Assembly (NCBI GenBank): GCA_964431965.1
Contig: CAYSLU010000008.1
Location: forward strand, 1 to 64,000
Source: CAYSLU01 sp964431965
Lineage (GTDB): Bacteria > Verrucomicrobiota > Kiritimatiellia > CAIKKV01 > CAYSLU01
DNA: 64,000 nt
Direction: 5' to 3'
The translations under genes were made by a program, and so were the position numbers. The notes under the pieces are model-generated. The model saw only the letters and a list, made by a program, of their open reading frames with translations, searched no databases and was not told the origin of the DNA. Position 1 is the first letter of the stretch. Each line of letters begins with the position of its first letter. This document shows positions 16,470 to 26,128 of this stretch, in pieces.

Positions 16470-19400
16470 CTACCGGATCATGAGAATCGCATTGGCCGTC
16501 TGCGGGTGCCGCACCACGGTGGACGTCCCGTCATACACGATCTGTGCGTCCCGCCCGGCCGGCAGGCTCCACGTGAGGCGGCCGGAATCGTGCAGATCGC
16601 GGAAGTAGGCCGTCTGGTCGCCTGCCATGCGGAGCCCCCAGGCTCCCGACAGGACGCGCTCGAACGACAGGTGCAGGCGGCCGGGTGCCCGGATCTCGAG
16701 GCTGTTGGTGCTGGCGCTGCGGAGGTCCAGGCCACATGAGGCGCCGCTGACGCGGGTTGTGATGATGCCGGTCTCGCCGATCTCCAGCTTGTTGCTGACG
16801 GTCAGCGTGGTGCCGAAGAGCTCCAGATGGCCACGGCCAATGAGCGTGGTGTCGCCGACCAGCAGGTTGCTGCTCACGACGACCGTGGCTGCGGGAAGGT
16901 AGACATAGCCGAAGCCGTTGCTGGTCTGGTTTTCCGGGCCCGGTCCGTACGTGAGCCCCCGGCTCGCGCCGATCCACACATCGCCCGAGATATTGAACGC
17001 GGGGACCTGCGCGTCGCGCAGATCCAGCACGCCGGTCATGATCTTGGTGGAGTCCTCCTTCACGCCGACCTGCAGGGTGGTCAGGTAGGCCGCGAAGGTC
17101 CCGTTGGAGAGCGTCAGCTTCCCGGAGGACGGGCCGTAGGTCTCGCTATAGGATGGGTACTGGTCGACGCCGCGAACCCCGAGGTACATGGGGATGTAGC
17201 GCTGCGGAGTCCCGATGCGCACGTCGATACCACCGGGCAGGTAGTCCACGTTTGTGCCGTCGCGCTCATAGCCGATGAACCCGCGCCCGCCCAGGTAGAA
17301 GCTGTTGGTTACGACCAAGGTGCGCAGCATCGAGTTGCTGCCGATGCCGAGCAGCCCCTGCGCGTTGTCGCGCGTGCCGACTGCGAGGGTGCCGACCGTT
17401 ATGTTCGTGATCGCCGGCGGCAGACGCAGGGTTCCCTTGACCGACCCGTTCCCTGCGCCGCCGGGCAGGATGTCCTTGGACCCGATGATCAGGGCGCCCG
17501 CGCGGAACAGGTCGGGCGCGCCCCCGACGGCGACCGAGGCCGACGACAGGTCGAGCAGCGCGTTGACCGTGCCGGGATTTCCGCCGAGGTGCTGGCCGAC
17601 AGTAAGGCTGTTCAGGTAGCCCTGAAACGATCCGTTGGTGATCCCGAGTCCGATGACGGTGTTGGCGCTCCCGTAGACGGGGTCTGCGCTGTAGGTCCCG
17701 ATGGCTACGGATCCGGGCGCCGCCGGCGTGCCCACGGAGAGCGCGATGGTGGAGGGCATGTTGGTGAGGCGCCCGTGTCCGCTCATGGACTCAATGTTGA
17801 GCGCGCCGCGGACCGTGAGCCCCGTGAGGGCCGAGCCGGCGCCGAAGTCGATCGTGCCGTCCGCGTGCCGCTCGTGGCCGACGTAGAGCCCCTGCACCGA
17901 GATCGCCTGAAGCGTGGGCGGAAGCAGCAACGCGCCGCGGGTCTGGCCGCCGATCGACGTGTAGGCCGTCTGCGCGATCGACAGGTCGTTGCTGAGGATC
18001 AGCGCGTTCGTGGCGTCGCCGCTGACCAGGGTTGCGTCGCGCAGGTCGAGCCGGGCGTCGGTGAACCGGTTGGCGCCTGACTGGAGGGTGCGCGCCACGT
18101 TGATGCTCCCGGCGTTGCGGGTGTCCAGCGCACCGGACAGGGCCACCACCACACCGGTCACGTCCACGAGGCCGCTCGCGTAGATGCCGACCTGGACGTC
18201 GGTCCGATTCGAGCCGCCCAGCACCAGCGTCCCGTTCCGGATCGTGACGATGCTGTTCGGCGCCATGTAGCCCGCCTGCAGGGATCCGCCGTTCAGCGTG
18301 AGGGTGTTCCCGGCCAAGTCCGTCGTGTGGCCCAGGTTTGTGGCCGTTGCGACGAAGTTGTAGTGGAGGCCGTTCGTCAGGCTGAGCGACGGCCCGTTGA
18401 CCGTGCGACTCGCCTCCAGGGTGTTGACGTTACCCATGTCGTTCGTGAGGAACACGATTCGCCCCGTGTAGACCAGGGCCGGGATGGCGTTGCTGGCCCA
18501 GTTGGCGGCCGTGCCCCACGAATCGTCGAGCCCGACGCCCGTCCACGGGCCGCAGTCCGTCGCCGTGACGACCATGCTGGTGCCTGCGTCAACGACCGTG
18601 ACCGTGTCCGCCGACGGCGTGCCGACCATGTACGCTCCCGGCAGAAGCGAGAAGCTCGCGTTCTCCTCGGGCTCCGGCGTGGGATTCAGGATGGGGGTGA
18701 GTGTCACGTCGGCGCGGTCCGCGCCGGCTGGAATGACTACCGTTCCGACGGGAGGCGACAGCGTGTAGTCGTGGTAGATCGCCGCCGTGCCGCCGATCGC
18801 GTAATTGACCGTGATGGCGGCGTTGGTGTTGGCGGGCAGGCGGTGGACGGTGACCGTGGCGGACACTGGCCCCGTCTCCCAGCCAGTCGGAGCCGAGGCG
18901 TCGATCCAGATCTCGCCCGTCATCACGACGGTCGAGGTGGCGGCCGAATCGGAGCCGGCGGCGTTGGCCGCGGCGTACCGGTAGTAGTAGAAATGGTTCG
19001 ACTCGCTCAGCATGACGTTGGTGGATGGAAACGACTCACTGCCCCAGTCGCCGGCCAGGAATGAGTTGGTGGCCGCCCACCCGCCCGCTGACGGGTCTCC
19101 GGCGTCCGTGTCACCCCAGTAGACGGACACGGTTGTCGCCGACGAACCGGTGGACGCGAGGTAGCCGTTCAGGCAGGCGGACGAGAACGTGACGTTGGTG
19201 GGCGGGATGTTCTCGATGTCGGGCGGGACGGCGGTGCCGGGGATTCCGACGTATGTCTTGAGCGCGGAGGCGTCGTAGTAGATGCCGGCCGAGTCGGAAA
19301 GGGGCGATGACACACCCGGGGTCGACCAGGTGAGTTGCTGGTTGGCGGCAAGAGCGAGCAGATAGTCCTTGCGGTTGCCGCCGACGCGGAGGCCCCAGTG

Positions 19401-21344
19401 GCTGGCCGCCGCGTTCGTCGGGTCGGCTTCGAACACGATGTGTACGAGGCCGCTGGGGGCGAGGCTGAAGTCGTTGGTTCCGGCGCCGGGAACGTCGATC
19501 CCCGACGAGGCCGCGCCGACGTGGACCGTGATGGCGGCGGTTGAGCCGATGACGGCCCGCCGTCCGACGGCGATGGTCGTGCCAAACAGTTCGAGCACGC
19601 CGGCGCCCGGGCGCCCGGCGTCGCCGACGAAGAGGTTGCTGGCGACGGTCACCGTCGCGGCTGGCAGCCGGACATAGGCGAAGCCGTTCTTGTTGCTTGT
19701 GGCGGCCCACCCGCCGATGTGCATGTTGCTGGTGACAGTGAACGAGTTGATCGTCGCGCCGGCGAGGTCGAGGATGCCGGTCGCGGGGCGGCCCGTGTCC
19801 AGAGTGTTGAGTCCGACCTGCAGCGTTGAGAGCCGGGCCCGGAACGATCCGTTCGTCAGGACGAGCGCGCCATAGCCGTTTCCAACCCGGCCGGGGCTGG
19901 CGTAGCGCACCCCGATCTGCATCGGGGCCGCGACGTTCGTTCGGCCGACGGTGATCGCCAGGCCGGCGGGCAGGTAGTCGACGAACGAGCCCCCGGCGTC
20001 CGTTCCGATCCGCGCGGCGTAACCGCCGCCGATGTAGAGGCCGGTAGCCACGTTCAGGGCCTGCAGTTGCGATCCGGCGCCGATGTCCAGTATGCCGTAG
20101 CCATGGAGTCCGCTTCCGAGTTGCAGCGTGCCCACGTCGATGTTGGTGATGGCCGGCGGGAGGCGCAGAACGCCATAGGCATTCCCGTCTCCTTCCCCGC
20201 CGATGCTGCGCGAGCCCAGCAGAAGCGTGCCCGGCAGGCGGAGCCGGTTGTCCGCACCGCCAAGCGCGACGGTGCATGTGCTGACGTCCAGACGGCCGGT
20301 CGGACTCGGGTTGTTGTTGCCTGGTTGGTGTCCGATCAGGAGGTCCGTGACGTAGCCGGTGAAACGCCCGTTCGAGAGGACCAGCGTGCCGGTCACGCTC
20401 TGTCCCGAGTTGACTACGGTGCCGATCCGGACCGACGAGGGCAGCGCCGCCTGGCCAATGGAGAGCGTGACCCCGTCCGGTAGGTTGAGGATCTCGCCGT
20501 GTCCGTCATACGAAAGCCACAGCGAGCCGCGGATGGCCAGGTTGGTGAGCGCCGATCCGGCGCCAAAGTCGATCTGGCCGACTCCCTGCCGCTCGAAGCC
20601 GACCCAGAGGTTGCTGACCTCCAGTGAGGTGAGCGATGTGGGCAGCTTGACGATCCCTCGCACAGGACCGGAAAACGGTGTGCCGTTGTTGGCCCCGGCG
20701 AACAGGTCGCCTGACGTGCGGAGCGTGTTGGTTCCGCTGGGGCCATAGATGCGGGCGCCGCTGAGATCGAGGACTCCGCCGCGGTTGTTCTGATTGTTTC
20801 CGGCCAGATTCCTTCCGACATGGATCGAGGCGACGTTGGTGGCGTTTACCGCAGCGGCAATCGTCAGCACCGACGTCCCGGGCAGGTTCAGCGAGGGGAT
20901 GTTCACTCCCACATGGATATCCGTGCGATTGGTGCCGCCGATCTGGAGTGTGCCATTGATGATCGACGCGGCGCTGTTGCTGACGTTGTAGCCGACCTGA
21001 AGCGTGCCGCCGTCGAGGGCGAGCGTGTAGCCGTTGAGATCGGTCTGGTGGGCAAGCGGGCTGGACGATCCGCAGTTGTAGGCGAGCCCTTGGGCGGTGT
21101 TGCCGGAGGTGCCGACGATGCGGCGGTCGGCGTCGAGGACGTTCGGGTTCCCGAGGTCGGCGTTGGTAAAGGAGACCTGGCCGGTGTAGACGAGCGGCGG
21201 CGTGGCATTGGTGGTCCAGTTGCCGGGAGTGCCCCACGAGTCGTCGGCGCCGGCGCCGCTCCAGCGGAACTGCGCGGCGGCGGGCCTGAGGCAGGCGAAG
21301 GCGATCAGCCACAGGATGAGGAACAGACGCAACAGGCGGTTCAT
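16470..21344 (-). CDS. Giant secreted beta-strand repeat protein with internal duplication
   Basis: This 1624-residue protein begins with a clear signal peptide (residues 1-24, MNRLLRLFLILWLIAFACLR, cleavage after AAA-Q). Two homologous halves follow, about residues 25-720 and 930-1610. Both open with a (G)DDSWGTxxNW block and share a series of strand motifs such as LDLSxA, LRLPPAITNI and SNLFVGD. Between them is a Calx-beta-like module (about 825-920, with PVSATVTVHRLP and GTVVIPAGADRADVTL). The repeated N/G/T-rich short strands resemble autotransporter-associated beta-strand repeats, but no autotransporter barrel or sorting signal is visible at the C-terminus. It is probably an extracellular or surface protein. 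Confidence 0.85.
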   Translation of the reverse strand: MNRLLRLFLILWLIAFACLRPAAAQFRWSGAGADDSWGTPGNWTTNATPPLVYTGQVSFTNADLGNPNVLDADRRIVGTSGNTAQGLAYNCGSSSPLAHQTDLNGYTLALDGGTLQVGYNVSNSAASIINGTLQIGGTNRTDIHVGVNIPSLNLPGTSVLTIAAAVNATNVASIHVGRNLAGNNQNNRGGVLDLSGARIYGPSGTNTLRTSGDLFAGANNGTPFSGPVRGIVKLPTSLTSLEVSNLWVGFERQGVGQIDFGAGSALTNLAIRGSLWLSYDGHGEILNLPDGVTLSIGQAALPSSVRIGTVVNSGQSVTGTLVLSNGRFTGYVTDLLIGHQPGNNNPSPTGRLDVSTCTVALGGADNRLRLPGTLLLGSRSIGGEGDGNAYGVLRLPPAITNIDVGTLQLGSGLHGYGILDIGAGSQLQALNVATGLYIGGGYAARIGTDAGGSFVDYLPAGLAITVGRTNVAAPMQIGVRYASPGRVGNGYGALVLTNGSFRARLSTLQVGLNTLDTGRPATGILDLAGATINSFTVTSNMHIGGWAATSNKNGFAYVRLPAATVTVASNLFVGDAGRPGAGVLELFGTTIAVGRRAVIGSTAAITVHVGAASSGIDVPGAGTNDFSLAPSGLVHIVFEADPTNAAASHWGLRVGGNRKDYLLALAANQQLTWSTPGVSSPLSDSAGIYYDASALKTYVGIPGTAVPPDIENIPPTNVTFSSACLNGYLASTGSSATTVSVYWGDTDAGDPSAGGWAATNSFLAGDWGSESFPSTNVMLSESNHFYYYRYAAANAAGSDSAATSTVVMTGEIWIDASAPTGWETGPVSATVTVHRLPANTNAAITVNYAIGGTAAIYHDYTLSPPVGTVVIPAGADRADVTLTPILNPTPEPEENASFSLLPGAYMVGTPSADTVTVVDAGTSMVVTATDCGPWTGVGLDDSWGTAANWASNAIPALVYTGRIVFLTNDMGNVNTLEASRTVNGPSLSLTNGLHYNFVATATNLGHTTDLAGNTLTLNGGSLQAGYMAPNSIVTIRNGTLVLGGSNRTDVQVGIYASGLVDVTGVVVALSGALDTRNAGSINVARTLQSGANRFTDARLDLRDATLVSGDATNALILSNDLSIAQTAYTSIGGQTRGALLLPPTLQAISVQGLYVGHERHADGTIDFGAGSALTGLTVRGALNIESMSGHGRLTNMPSTIALSVGTPAAPGSVAIGTYSADPVYGSANTVIGLGITNGSFQGYLNSLTVGQHLGGNPGTVNALLDLSSASVAVGGAPDLFRAGALIIGSKDILPGGAGNGSVKGTLRLPPAITNITVGTLAVGTRDNAQGLLGIGSNSMLRTLVVTNSFYLGGRGFIGYERDGTNVDYLPGGIDVRIGTPQRYIPMYLGVRGVDQYPSYSETYGPSSGKLTLSNGTFAAYLTTLQVGVKEDSTKIMTGVLDLRDAQVPAFNISGDVWIGASRGLTYGPGPENQTSNGFGYVYLPAATVVVSSNLLVGDTTLIGRGHLELFGTTLTVSNKLEIGETGIITTRVSGASCGLDLRSASTNSLEIRAPGRLHLSFERVLSGAWGLRMAGDQTAYFRDLHDSGRLTWSLPAGRDAQIVYDGTSTVVRHPQTANAILMIR

Positions 21345-21353
21345 GAAGTCACT

Positions 21354-21374
21354 CCCCCGATTGGAATACGGGGG
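21354..21374 (-). promoter_or_regulatory. Leader hairpin overlapping the ribosome binding site
   Basis: On the minus-strand transcript CCCCCG, a 9-base loop, and CGGGGG form a perfect 6-bp stem. The 3' arm is part of the Shine-Dalgarno sequence GGGGGAG, which ends 7 bases before the ATG of the 1624-residue protein. Folding would hide the ribosome site. A possible -10 (CATAAT) lies immediately upstream. Confidence 0.45.
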
Positions 21375-21486
21375 ATTATGCTACACGCGGGAGCATGGGC
21401 GGTCGATCCGGTTCTGGCCGTGGATGCCTGTGGCGATCGGGGCGTGCGTCTCTCAGGACCGCCGTATCGGACGGGCGCCGCCTGGC

Positions 21487-23280
21487 TCAGGCCACGCCGC
21501 CGCCGTGTGCGATCTGGCGGTAGGGATAGCGGTTCGGAGCATCGCGTCCGCAGTTCCACTCGCGCAGCGCGACCCACAGGTTCGTGACGGCCAGGCGCCG
21601 GCGGTCGTTGCCGAAGTCCCGGTGCGCGCGGCAGCGCGCGGACGCTTCGTTGACCTTCTTCTCGAGCTCCATCCCGGTCTTGCCGTCCTCGATGTCGCAG
21701 AGCGCTTCGACGAAGACCCGGGCTTCCGGCTCGCCGCCGAGGCGCGGCGCGAGCTCAGCCAGCGCGAACTCCTCGAGCGTGCTCTCGGGATGATAGGTCC
21801 AGTGGCGCATGGTGAGGTAGTTCAGCCCGTACGCGAAGAAGCGGGAGCTGACCTCGCCGTGGATGGAGATGCCTTCGAGCCCGGCTTCGTGACTGCGGAG
21901 GCAGCCTTCGATCATGCTGCTCACGGCCACGTCGGTGCGACGCGTGGGCATGAACCACTGGCTGGCCTGGTGCATGAAGCCGGCTGACCGGGGGGTGGGG
22001 GGGCGCAGGCCACGCGGCCAGTTCGGGTTCTCGTAGACCGAGGCCGGAGCCGGGCTGCGCATCCAGTCGCGCAGGGGCACGATCTTCTGGCTGAGCATGC
22101 CCGAGAGGGTCCACTGCGCCACGGCGCTGGCGGGCATGTGGCGGGAGAAGTAGGGCGTCCGGGTGAGCCCGGCCTGCTGGTGGTGGGGCCCCTTGTCGGT
22201 CACGCGGTTGAAGCCGGCGTACGTCGCATAGCCGTTGAAGGCCTCGGGCGCGATGCGGTCGGTGGTGTCCAGCGCCGTCTTGTACGCGAAGTACTGGTCC
22301 TTGAAGTAGTCCGCCTCGGCGCTCCGGATCCGGGCCCGGGCGCGCTTGGCGGCGGCGGAGTGATCGACCAGGAAGTCACCGTTTTCCATGTTGGAGCCGC
22401 CGATCGGGAACGTGCGGTAGAGCCACTCGACGCACTCGGCGATCCAGCGCTGGCTGCCGGGGTGGTAGGGGGACAGGGCGCCGTTGCGGCGGCCGTCGGC
22501 CCCGACGCAACTCCGCTCCGGGTGATGGTGCAGATAGGTCGGGATGCTGCAGGGGTGGCTCCCTTCGTAGTACACGCCGCCGTAGTCCGTCGTGCCCACG
22601 CCGGGGAGGATGCGCACGCCGCGATCGGCCGCGTAGCGGGCGACGCGGTAGGCGCTCTCTACGCCGCCATGCGAGTCGCGCAGGAATCCCCAGATCACGA
22701 TGCCGTTGAACCGCATGTCGATGCAGTGGTCCACCAGCCGGCGGTAGTCCTCGATGAACGTCTCGGGCTTCTTGCAGTAGGCGTTGTTGCAGCCCACGAA
22801 CTGGTTACCCTCGTCATCGAGCACCCAGTTGGTCGAGTGATCCCACGTCCAGTAGTATCGCCAGCGGAAGGCCGGCGTTTCCGTCCGGTTGCCGCCGCGG
22901 TAGAGGAATGCCTCCCGGTTCAGCTCCCCGTTCGTCAGCGCGTCGGAAAGACCGGCCAGCATGCCGAACAGGTCGCCGCCGGCCACGCAGAGGAGGCGGT
23001 GCCCGCGGCGCCGGACCAGCTCGATGCGATAGGCGTCCGGACCGAGGCGGGGCAGGCGGAGCCCGAGCAGGCGGGCGATGCGCTTTCCCGTGTCCGACGA
23101 GGCGCGGAACGCGATGATGCCGTCGCTCGCGATGAGCTCGGCGTCGAGCACATCGGCCGGGACGGCCCGCAGTTGCTCCGCGCCGAGCTTGCGCGCGGCG
23201 AGATCGTGGGCCGGGAATCCCTCGGTACTCTCAAACATCACGCACAGCTTGGCGTCTTCGGAGCGGCGGATCGTGTCCAT
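21487..23280 (-). CDS. Glycoside hydrolase-like protein with GH20-type N-terminal domain
   Basis: The 597-residue protein starts with a small alpha/beta domain (about 25-125: DGIIAFRASSDTGKRIARLL, YRIELVRRRGHRLLCVAGGD, LFGMLAGLSDAL) like the non-catalytic N-terminal domain found in hexosaminidases and alpha-glucuronidases. A TIM-barrel-like region follows, with FRWRYYWTWDHSTNW, MRFNGIVIWGFL, and DRGVRILPGVGTTDYGGVYY. The C-terminal part is helical (VNEASARCRAHRDFGNDRRR). I cannot identify the exact GH family; GH20, GH67, GH84 or GH115 relatives are all possible. There is no signal peptide. The ATG at 23280 follows GGGAGAA. Confidence 0.6.
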   Translation of the reverse strand: MDTIRRSEDAKLCVMFESTEGFPAHDLAARKLGAEQLRAVPADVLDAELIASDGIIAFRASSDTGKRIARLLGLRLPRLGPDAYRIELVRRRGHRLLCVAGGDLFGMLAGLSDALTNGELNREAFLYRGGNRTETPAFRWRYYWTWDHSTNWVLDDEGNQFVGCNNAYCKKPETFIEDYRRLVDHCIDMRFNGIVIWGFLRDSHGGVESAYRVARYAADRGVRILPGVGTTDYGGVYYEGSHPCSIPTYLHHHPERSCVGADGRRNGALSPYHPGSQRWIAECVEWLYRTFPIGGSNMENGDFLVDHSAAAKRARARIRSAEADYFKDQYFAYKTALDTTDRIAPEAFNGYATYAGFNRVTDKGPHHQQAGLTRTPYFSRHMPASAVAQWTLSGMLSQKIVPLRDWMRSPAPASVYENPNWPRGLRPPTPRSAGFMHQASQWFMPTRRTDVAVSSMIEGCLRSHEAGLEGISIHGEVSSRFFAYGLNYLTMRHWTYHPESTLEEFALAELAPRLGGEPEARVFVEALCDIEDGKTGMELEKKVNEASARCRAHRDFGNDRRRLAVTNLWVALREWNCGRDAPNRYPYRQIAHGGGVA

Positions 23281-23311
23281 GGATGGGTTCTCCCGAATCG
23301 GACGGATCGGA

Positions 23312-24673
23312 CTACGGCAGCCGCGTGAAATAGACCGTGTTCCGGATGACCTCGCCCGCCTTGCGGTAGCGCGACAGGCCGGTGAAGAAGACGATGCCGG
23401 GCGGCTGCGTGGTGCCTACGGCGGGCGCGCCCGAGATGCGCTCCAGCGAAGGCGCGATCGGGCGTTCGGCCAAAGACCCGGGGAGCAGCGGAGCGAATGC
23501 CCATGTCTTGCCGTGGTCCGCGCTGGTCGCGAGGACCGAGCGGGCGACGTCGCCCGCCGCGGCCTCGCCGGCTTCATCGGCTTCCGCCGCCTGGCCCGGG
23601 GCGGCCTTGATGGGGACGATCGAAAGCGAGGCGAGCAGGCGCCCGTCCGCGGTGAGCGTCAGGCCGGCCGCGTGGGCTGAGATCGTGCAGCCTGTTGCGG
23701 TTGCGGCCGCGGCGCCAGCCAGGCCGAGGTCCTGCCACTGGCCGTCGGCACCGGGCGTCACGAGCATCGGGCGCCACGGGTCCGGCTCGCGGGACGAATA
23801 CAGGACGATGGGGCGGCCGTCGGGGGCCAACACGAGGCCGGAGAGGCGGAGCGACGGCGGGCCCTTCGCATTCTCGCGCTTGCGGTTGCTTGAGGCCAGC
23901 ACGTCCACGGTGTCCGCGACGCGGTTGGTTCCGAGCTCCGTTCCGTCGGCGCGCTTCCAGGTCCGGCCCTCGTCGTCGGTTGCGAGATAGACGATGGCCT
24001 GGTGTTCGCCGCGGCGCAGCGCGGTCGGCCCCTCGTAGACGTCCGCGGCGACGTGGAGCCGCTTCCGCACCGGATCCCATGCGAGCATGGTGTTGTAGCC
24101 GGCGTAGTCGCGGAACTGCGGGGCGCGGCTGAACGGGGTGGCGACGAGTTTCCACGGCGCGTCGCCCTTCTTGGCATAGAGGTGGATCCCGTCCTGAGGC
24201 ACCGCGCGACCGGCCAGCCACAGGGTGTTCGAGGAGCCCGCGAGCAGGTATGGATACGTTCCCTTCTGGAAGAGCACCGGCTTGGACCAGGCCGAGGCGT
24301 CGCCCGGCTTGAGGCTCTTCAGATACTGGAACGGCGTGTTGTGTCCGCTCACGATGACGTGGAGGAACCCCTGGTCGTCCGCGGCGATGCAGGGGCGCGA
24401 GTGGTTGTCGAAGGCCTTGGCGAGCGGGAGCGGCGCGGACCAGCGGCCGGTTGCGTGATCGAGGGAGGAAACCTTCGCCCAGTAGCTGCTCGTGGCCGGG
24501 TCGTTGTCGAGCCAGACGACGTGCGTTGCGCCGGTCTGGGTGACGATCAGGTTGCCGAGGCCGGTCGTTGCCCGTTCGCTGCCCGTTTCGGACAGCAGGG
24601 CGGGGGCGCCGCTCGAACCCAGTGCAGAGGAGAGCATGGTGATGACCAGCCAGCCGAACATGCGTGTCTTCAT
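23312..24673 (-). CDS. Secreted BNR_4 beta-propeller, possibly an ulvan-lyase-like PL24/PL25 relative
   Basis: The 453-residue protein has a signal peptide (about 1-23) and a beta-propeller body of the BNR_4 type. The characteristic blade pair DNHSRPCIAADDQGFLHVIV / SGHNTPFQYLKS (about residues 85-115) carries the two His found in this family. Other blades contain YAGYNTMLAWDPVRKRLHVA and SREPDPWRPMLV. BNR_4 proteins include the ulvan lyases PL24 and PL25 as well as proteins with no known activity. The ATG at 24673 is preferred over one at 24694 because GGGAGACG sits just before it. It lies 31 bp upstream of the glycosidase-like gene. Confidence 0.7.
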   Translation of the reverse strand: MKTRMFGWLVITMLSSALGSSGAPALLSETGSERATTGLGNLIVTQTGATHVVWLDNDPATSSYWAKVSSLDHATGRWSAPLPLAKAFDNHSRPCIAADDQGFLHVIVSGHNTPFQYLKSLKPGDASAWSKPVLFQKGTYPYLLAGSSNTLWLAGRAVPQDGIHLYAKKGDAPWKLVATPFSRAPQFRDYAGYNTMLAWDPVRKRLHVAADVYEGPTALRRGEHQAIVYLATDDEGRTWKRADGTELGTNRVADTVDVLASSNRKRENAKGPPSLRLSGLVLAPDGRPIVLYSSREPDPWRPMLVTPGADGQWQDLGLAGAAAATATGCTISAHAAGLTLTADGRLLASLSIVPIKAAPGQAAEADEAGEAAAGDVARSVLATSADHGKTWAFAPLLPGSLAERPIAPSLERISGAPAVGTTQPPGIVFFTGLSRYRKAGEVIRNTVYFTRLP

Positions 24674-24904
24674 ATCGTCTCCCGGTTTGCGCATCGGCCC
24701 GGCCGGACCGGAGTAGCCGCCGAGAACGATTGGCGGATCGGAGTGTAGGCCGTCACCCGTGCCAGCGCCAAGCGATTATCGTGGCGGGTGTGCTCGGCGG
24801 CGCGTGTGTGTCCGAGGCCACGGCATCACGAGACAGTGGATGGGCCGACATTCCCTCGTTGTCGTTTCTGAACCACTGCTCCGCTGATGGACTCTGAGGA
24901 GGCG

Positions 24905-26014
24905 TCATCCGTCCGCTTCCAGCTCGACGGCCTCCAGCATGGCGCGGAAGTTCTCGGGCGGGATCGGCGGATTGATCTCGCTTGAGGACGCTACGAACAT
25001 GCCGCCAGTCTCTACGGCGTTAGTCGCTCGGATCTGCCGACGCACCTCCGTCCGCACCTGTTCAGGGCTTCCCCGCTCAAGCAGGTCCACGCCATCGACG
25101 CCGCCCGACCACACCATGTTCGGCCACGCATTCTTGAACTCCACGATGTCCATGCCACAGCCGGGTTCGAGGCAGTAGAAGCCGTCCACTCCGCACCCGA
25201 TGAGGTCCGGGATGGCCTTTCGATAGTTGCCGTCGCTGTGGTAGAGGGCGACGACCCCGTGCTCGTGCCAGGCGGCGGTCAGCCGGCGCACGTGCGGGTA
25301 GAGATACTGCCCGAGGAATTCCGGGCTGAACATCGGCCCTTGCTTGGTCGAGAAGTCCTCCGGGATGAGGATAACCGGCGAGAGCGCGGCGTCGGCGACG
25401 GCGTGAACGCGGCGAAGCTCGCCCTCGGCCGCCTGCTCCAGGAATGCCGCGAATACCTCCGGGTAGTCCGAGACGAAGTAGGAGAAGATCTCCAGGCCCA
25501 TGCGGTCGAACACGAAGCAGAACCACGTGGCGCTGAAGTTGAGGATGACCGTGCCCCCGATCCGGCCCTGCAGGCCGAGTATCTGGGCTCGATACGCATC
25601 GCGGGCGGCGCGCGGGTCGAATGCGGCGCCGGTCGCGCGCAGGGCGGCTGTCTGCGCGCTGAGCCAGTCGCGCGCGCCGTCCGCGTCGGCGAACGGCCGG
25701 CTCACGTGCCACGCCGTCCAGTTGTCGTTCTGGGTCACGAATCCGTCCGGCGACGTGGCGCGGCCGGTGCCGCGCGGCGGGACCGGCGGCATGGCCAGGT
25801 CCAGCGTCTGGCGGATGACCGCACAGATGTCGTCAGCGGTGTAGTCGAATCCGCGGACGGCCCGGCCCGTCCAGTCGGCGATGACGCGCGGGTTGTAGCT
25901 GAGCTGCTCCAGGATGGCCGGGCGATCCACCGGCTGGTGGCGCAGCGTGGCGAGTACCCGCTCGCGTCGGGTCATGCGGTCGCGTGGAAAGATGTGGTCG
26001 TCCGCGGATCTCAT
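24905..26014 (-). CDS. Uroporphyrinogen decarboxylase-like (URO-D superfamily) protein
   Basis: The 369-residue protein has the URO-D/methylcobamide methyltransferase TIM-barrel pattern: MTRRERVLATLRHQPVDRPA at the start, VILIPEDFSTKQGPMFSPEF, a YHSDGNYRKAIPDLIGCGVD strand-helix, and MVWSGGVDGVDLLERGSPEQ. The HxC zinc motif of MtaA-type methyltransferases is replaced by HSD here. Two starts are possible, ATG at 26014 (used here) and ATG at 25975, where family similarity begins; neither has a clear ribosome site. It is divergent from a sulfatase gene, 114 bp away. The reaction is unknown; heme synthesis is unlikely because a second diverged copy lies at 42349-43497 among glycan genes. Confidence 0.8.
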   Translation of the reverse strand: MRSADDHIFPRDRMTRRERVLATLRHQPVDRPAILEQLSYNPRVIADWTGRAVRGFDYTADDICAVIRQTLDLAMPPVPPRGTGRATSPDGFVTQNDNWTAWHVSRPFADADGARDWLSAQTAALRATGAAFDPRAARDAYRAQILGLQGRIGGTVILNFSATWFCFVFDRMGLEIFSYFVSDYPEVFAAFLEQAAEGELRRVHAVADAALSPVILIPEDFSTKQGPMFSPEFLGQYLYPHVRRLTAAWHEHGVVALYHSDGNYRKAIPDLIGCGVDGFYCLEPGCGMDIVEFKNAWPNMVWSGGVDGVDLLERGSPEQVRTEVRRQIRATNAVETGGMFVASSSEINPPIPPENFRAMLEAVELEADG

Positions 26015-26128
26015 GGTGCGCGCACTATGGGGCGGAGCCCGGGACGGCGGCAATCGAATTGTCGCGGGCGGGCGCATCCGGGCGGTGGGGCCGGCGCGCG
26101 AGCTTGCCGCCGGAGGGTGAATCGGGGT

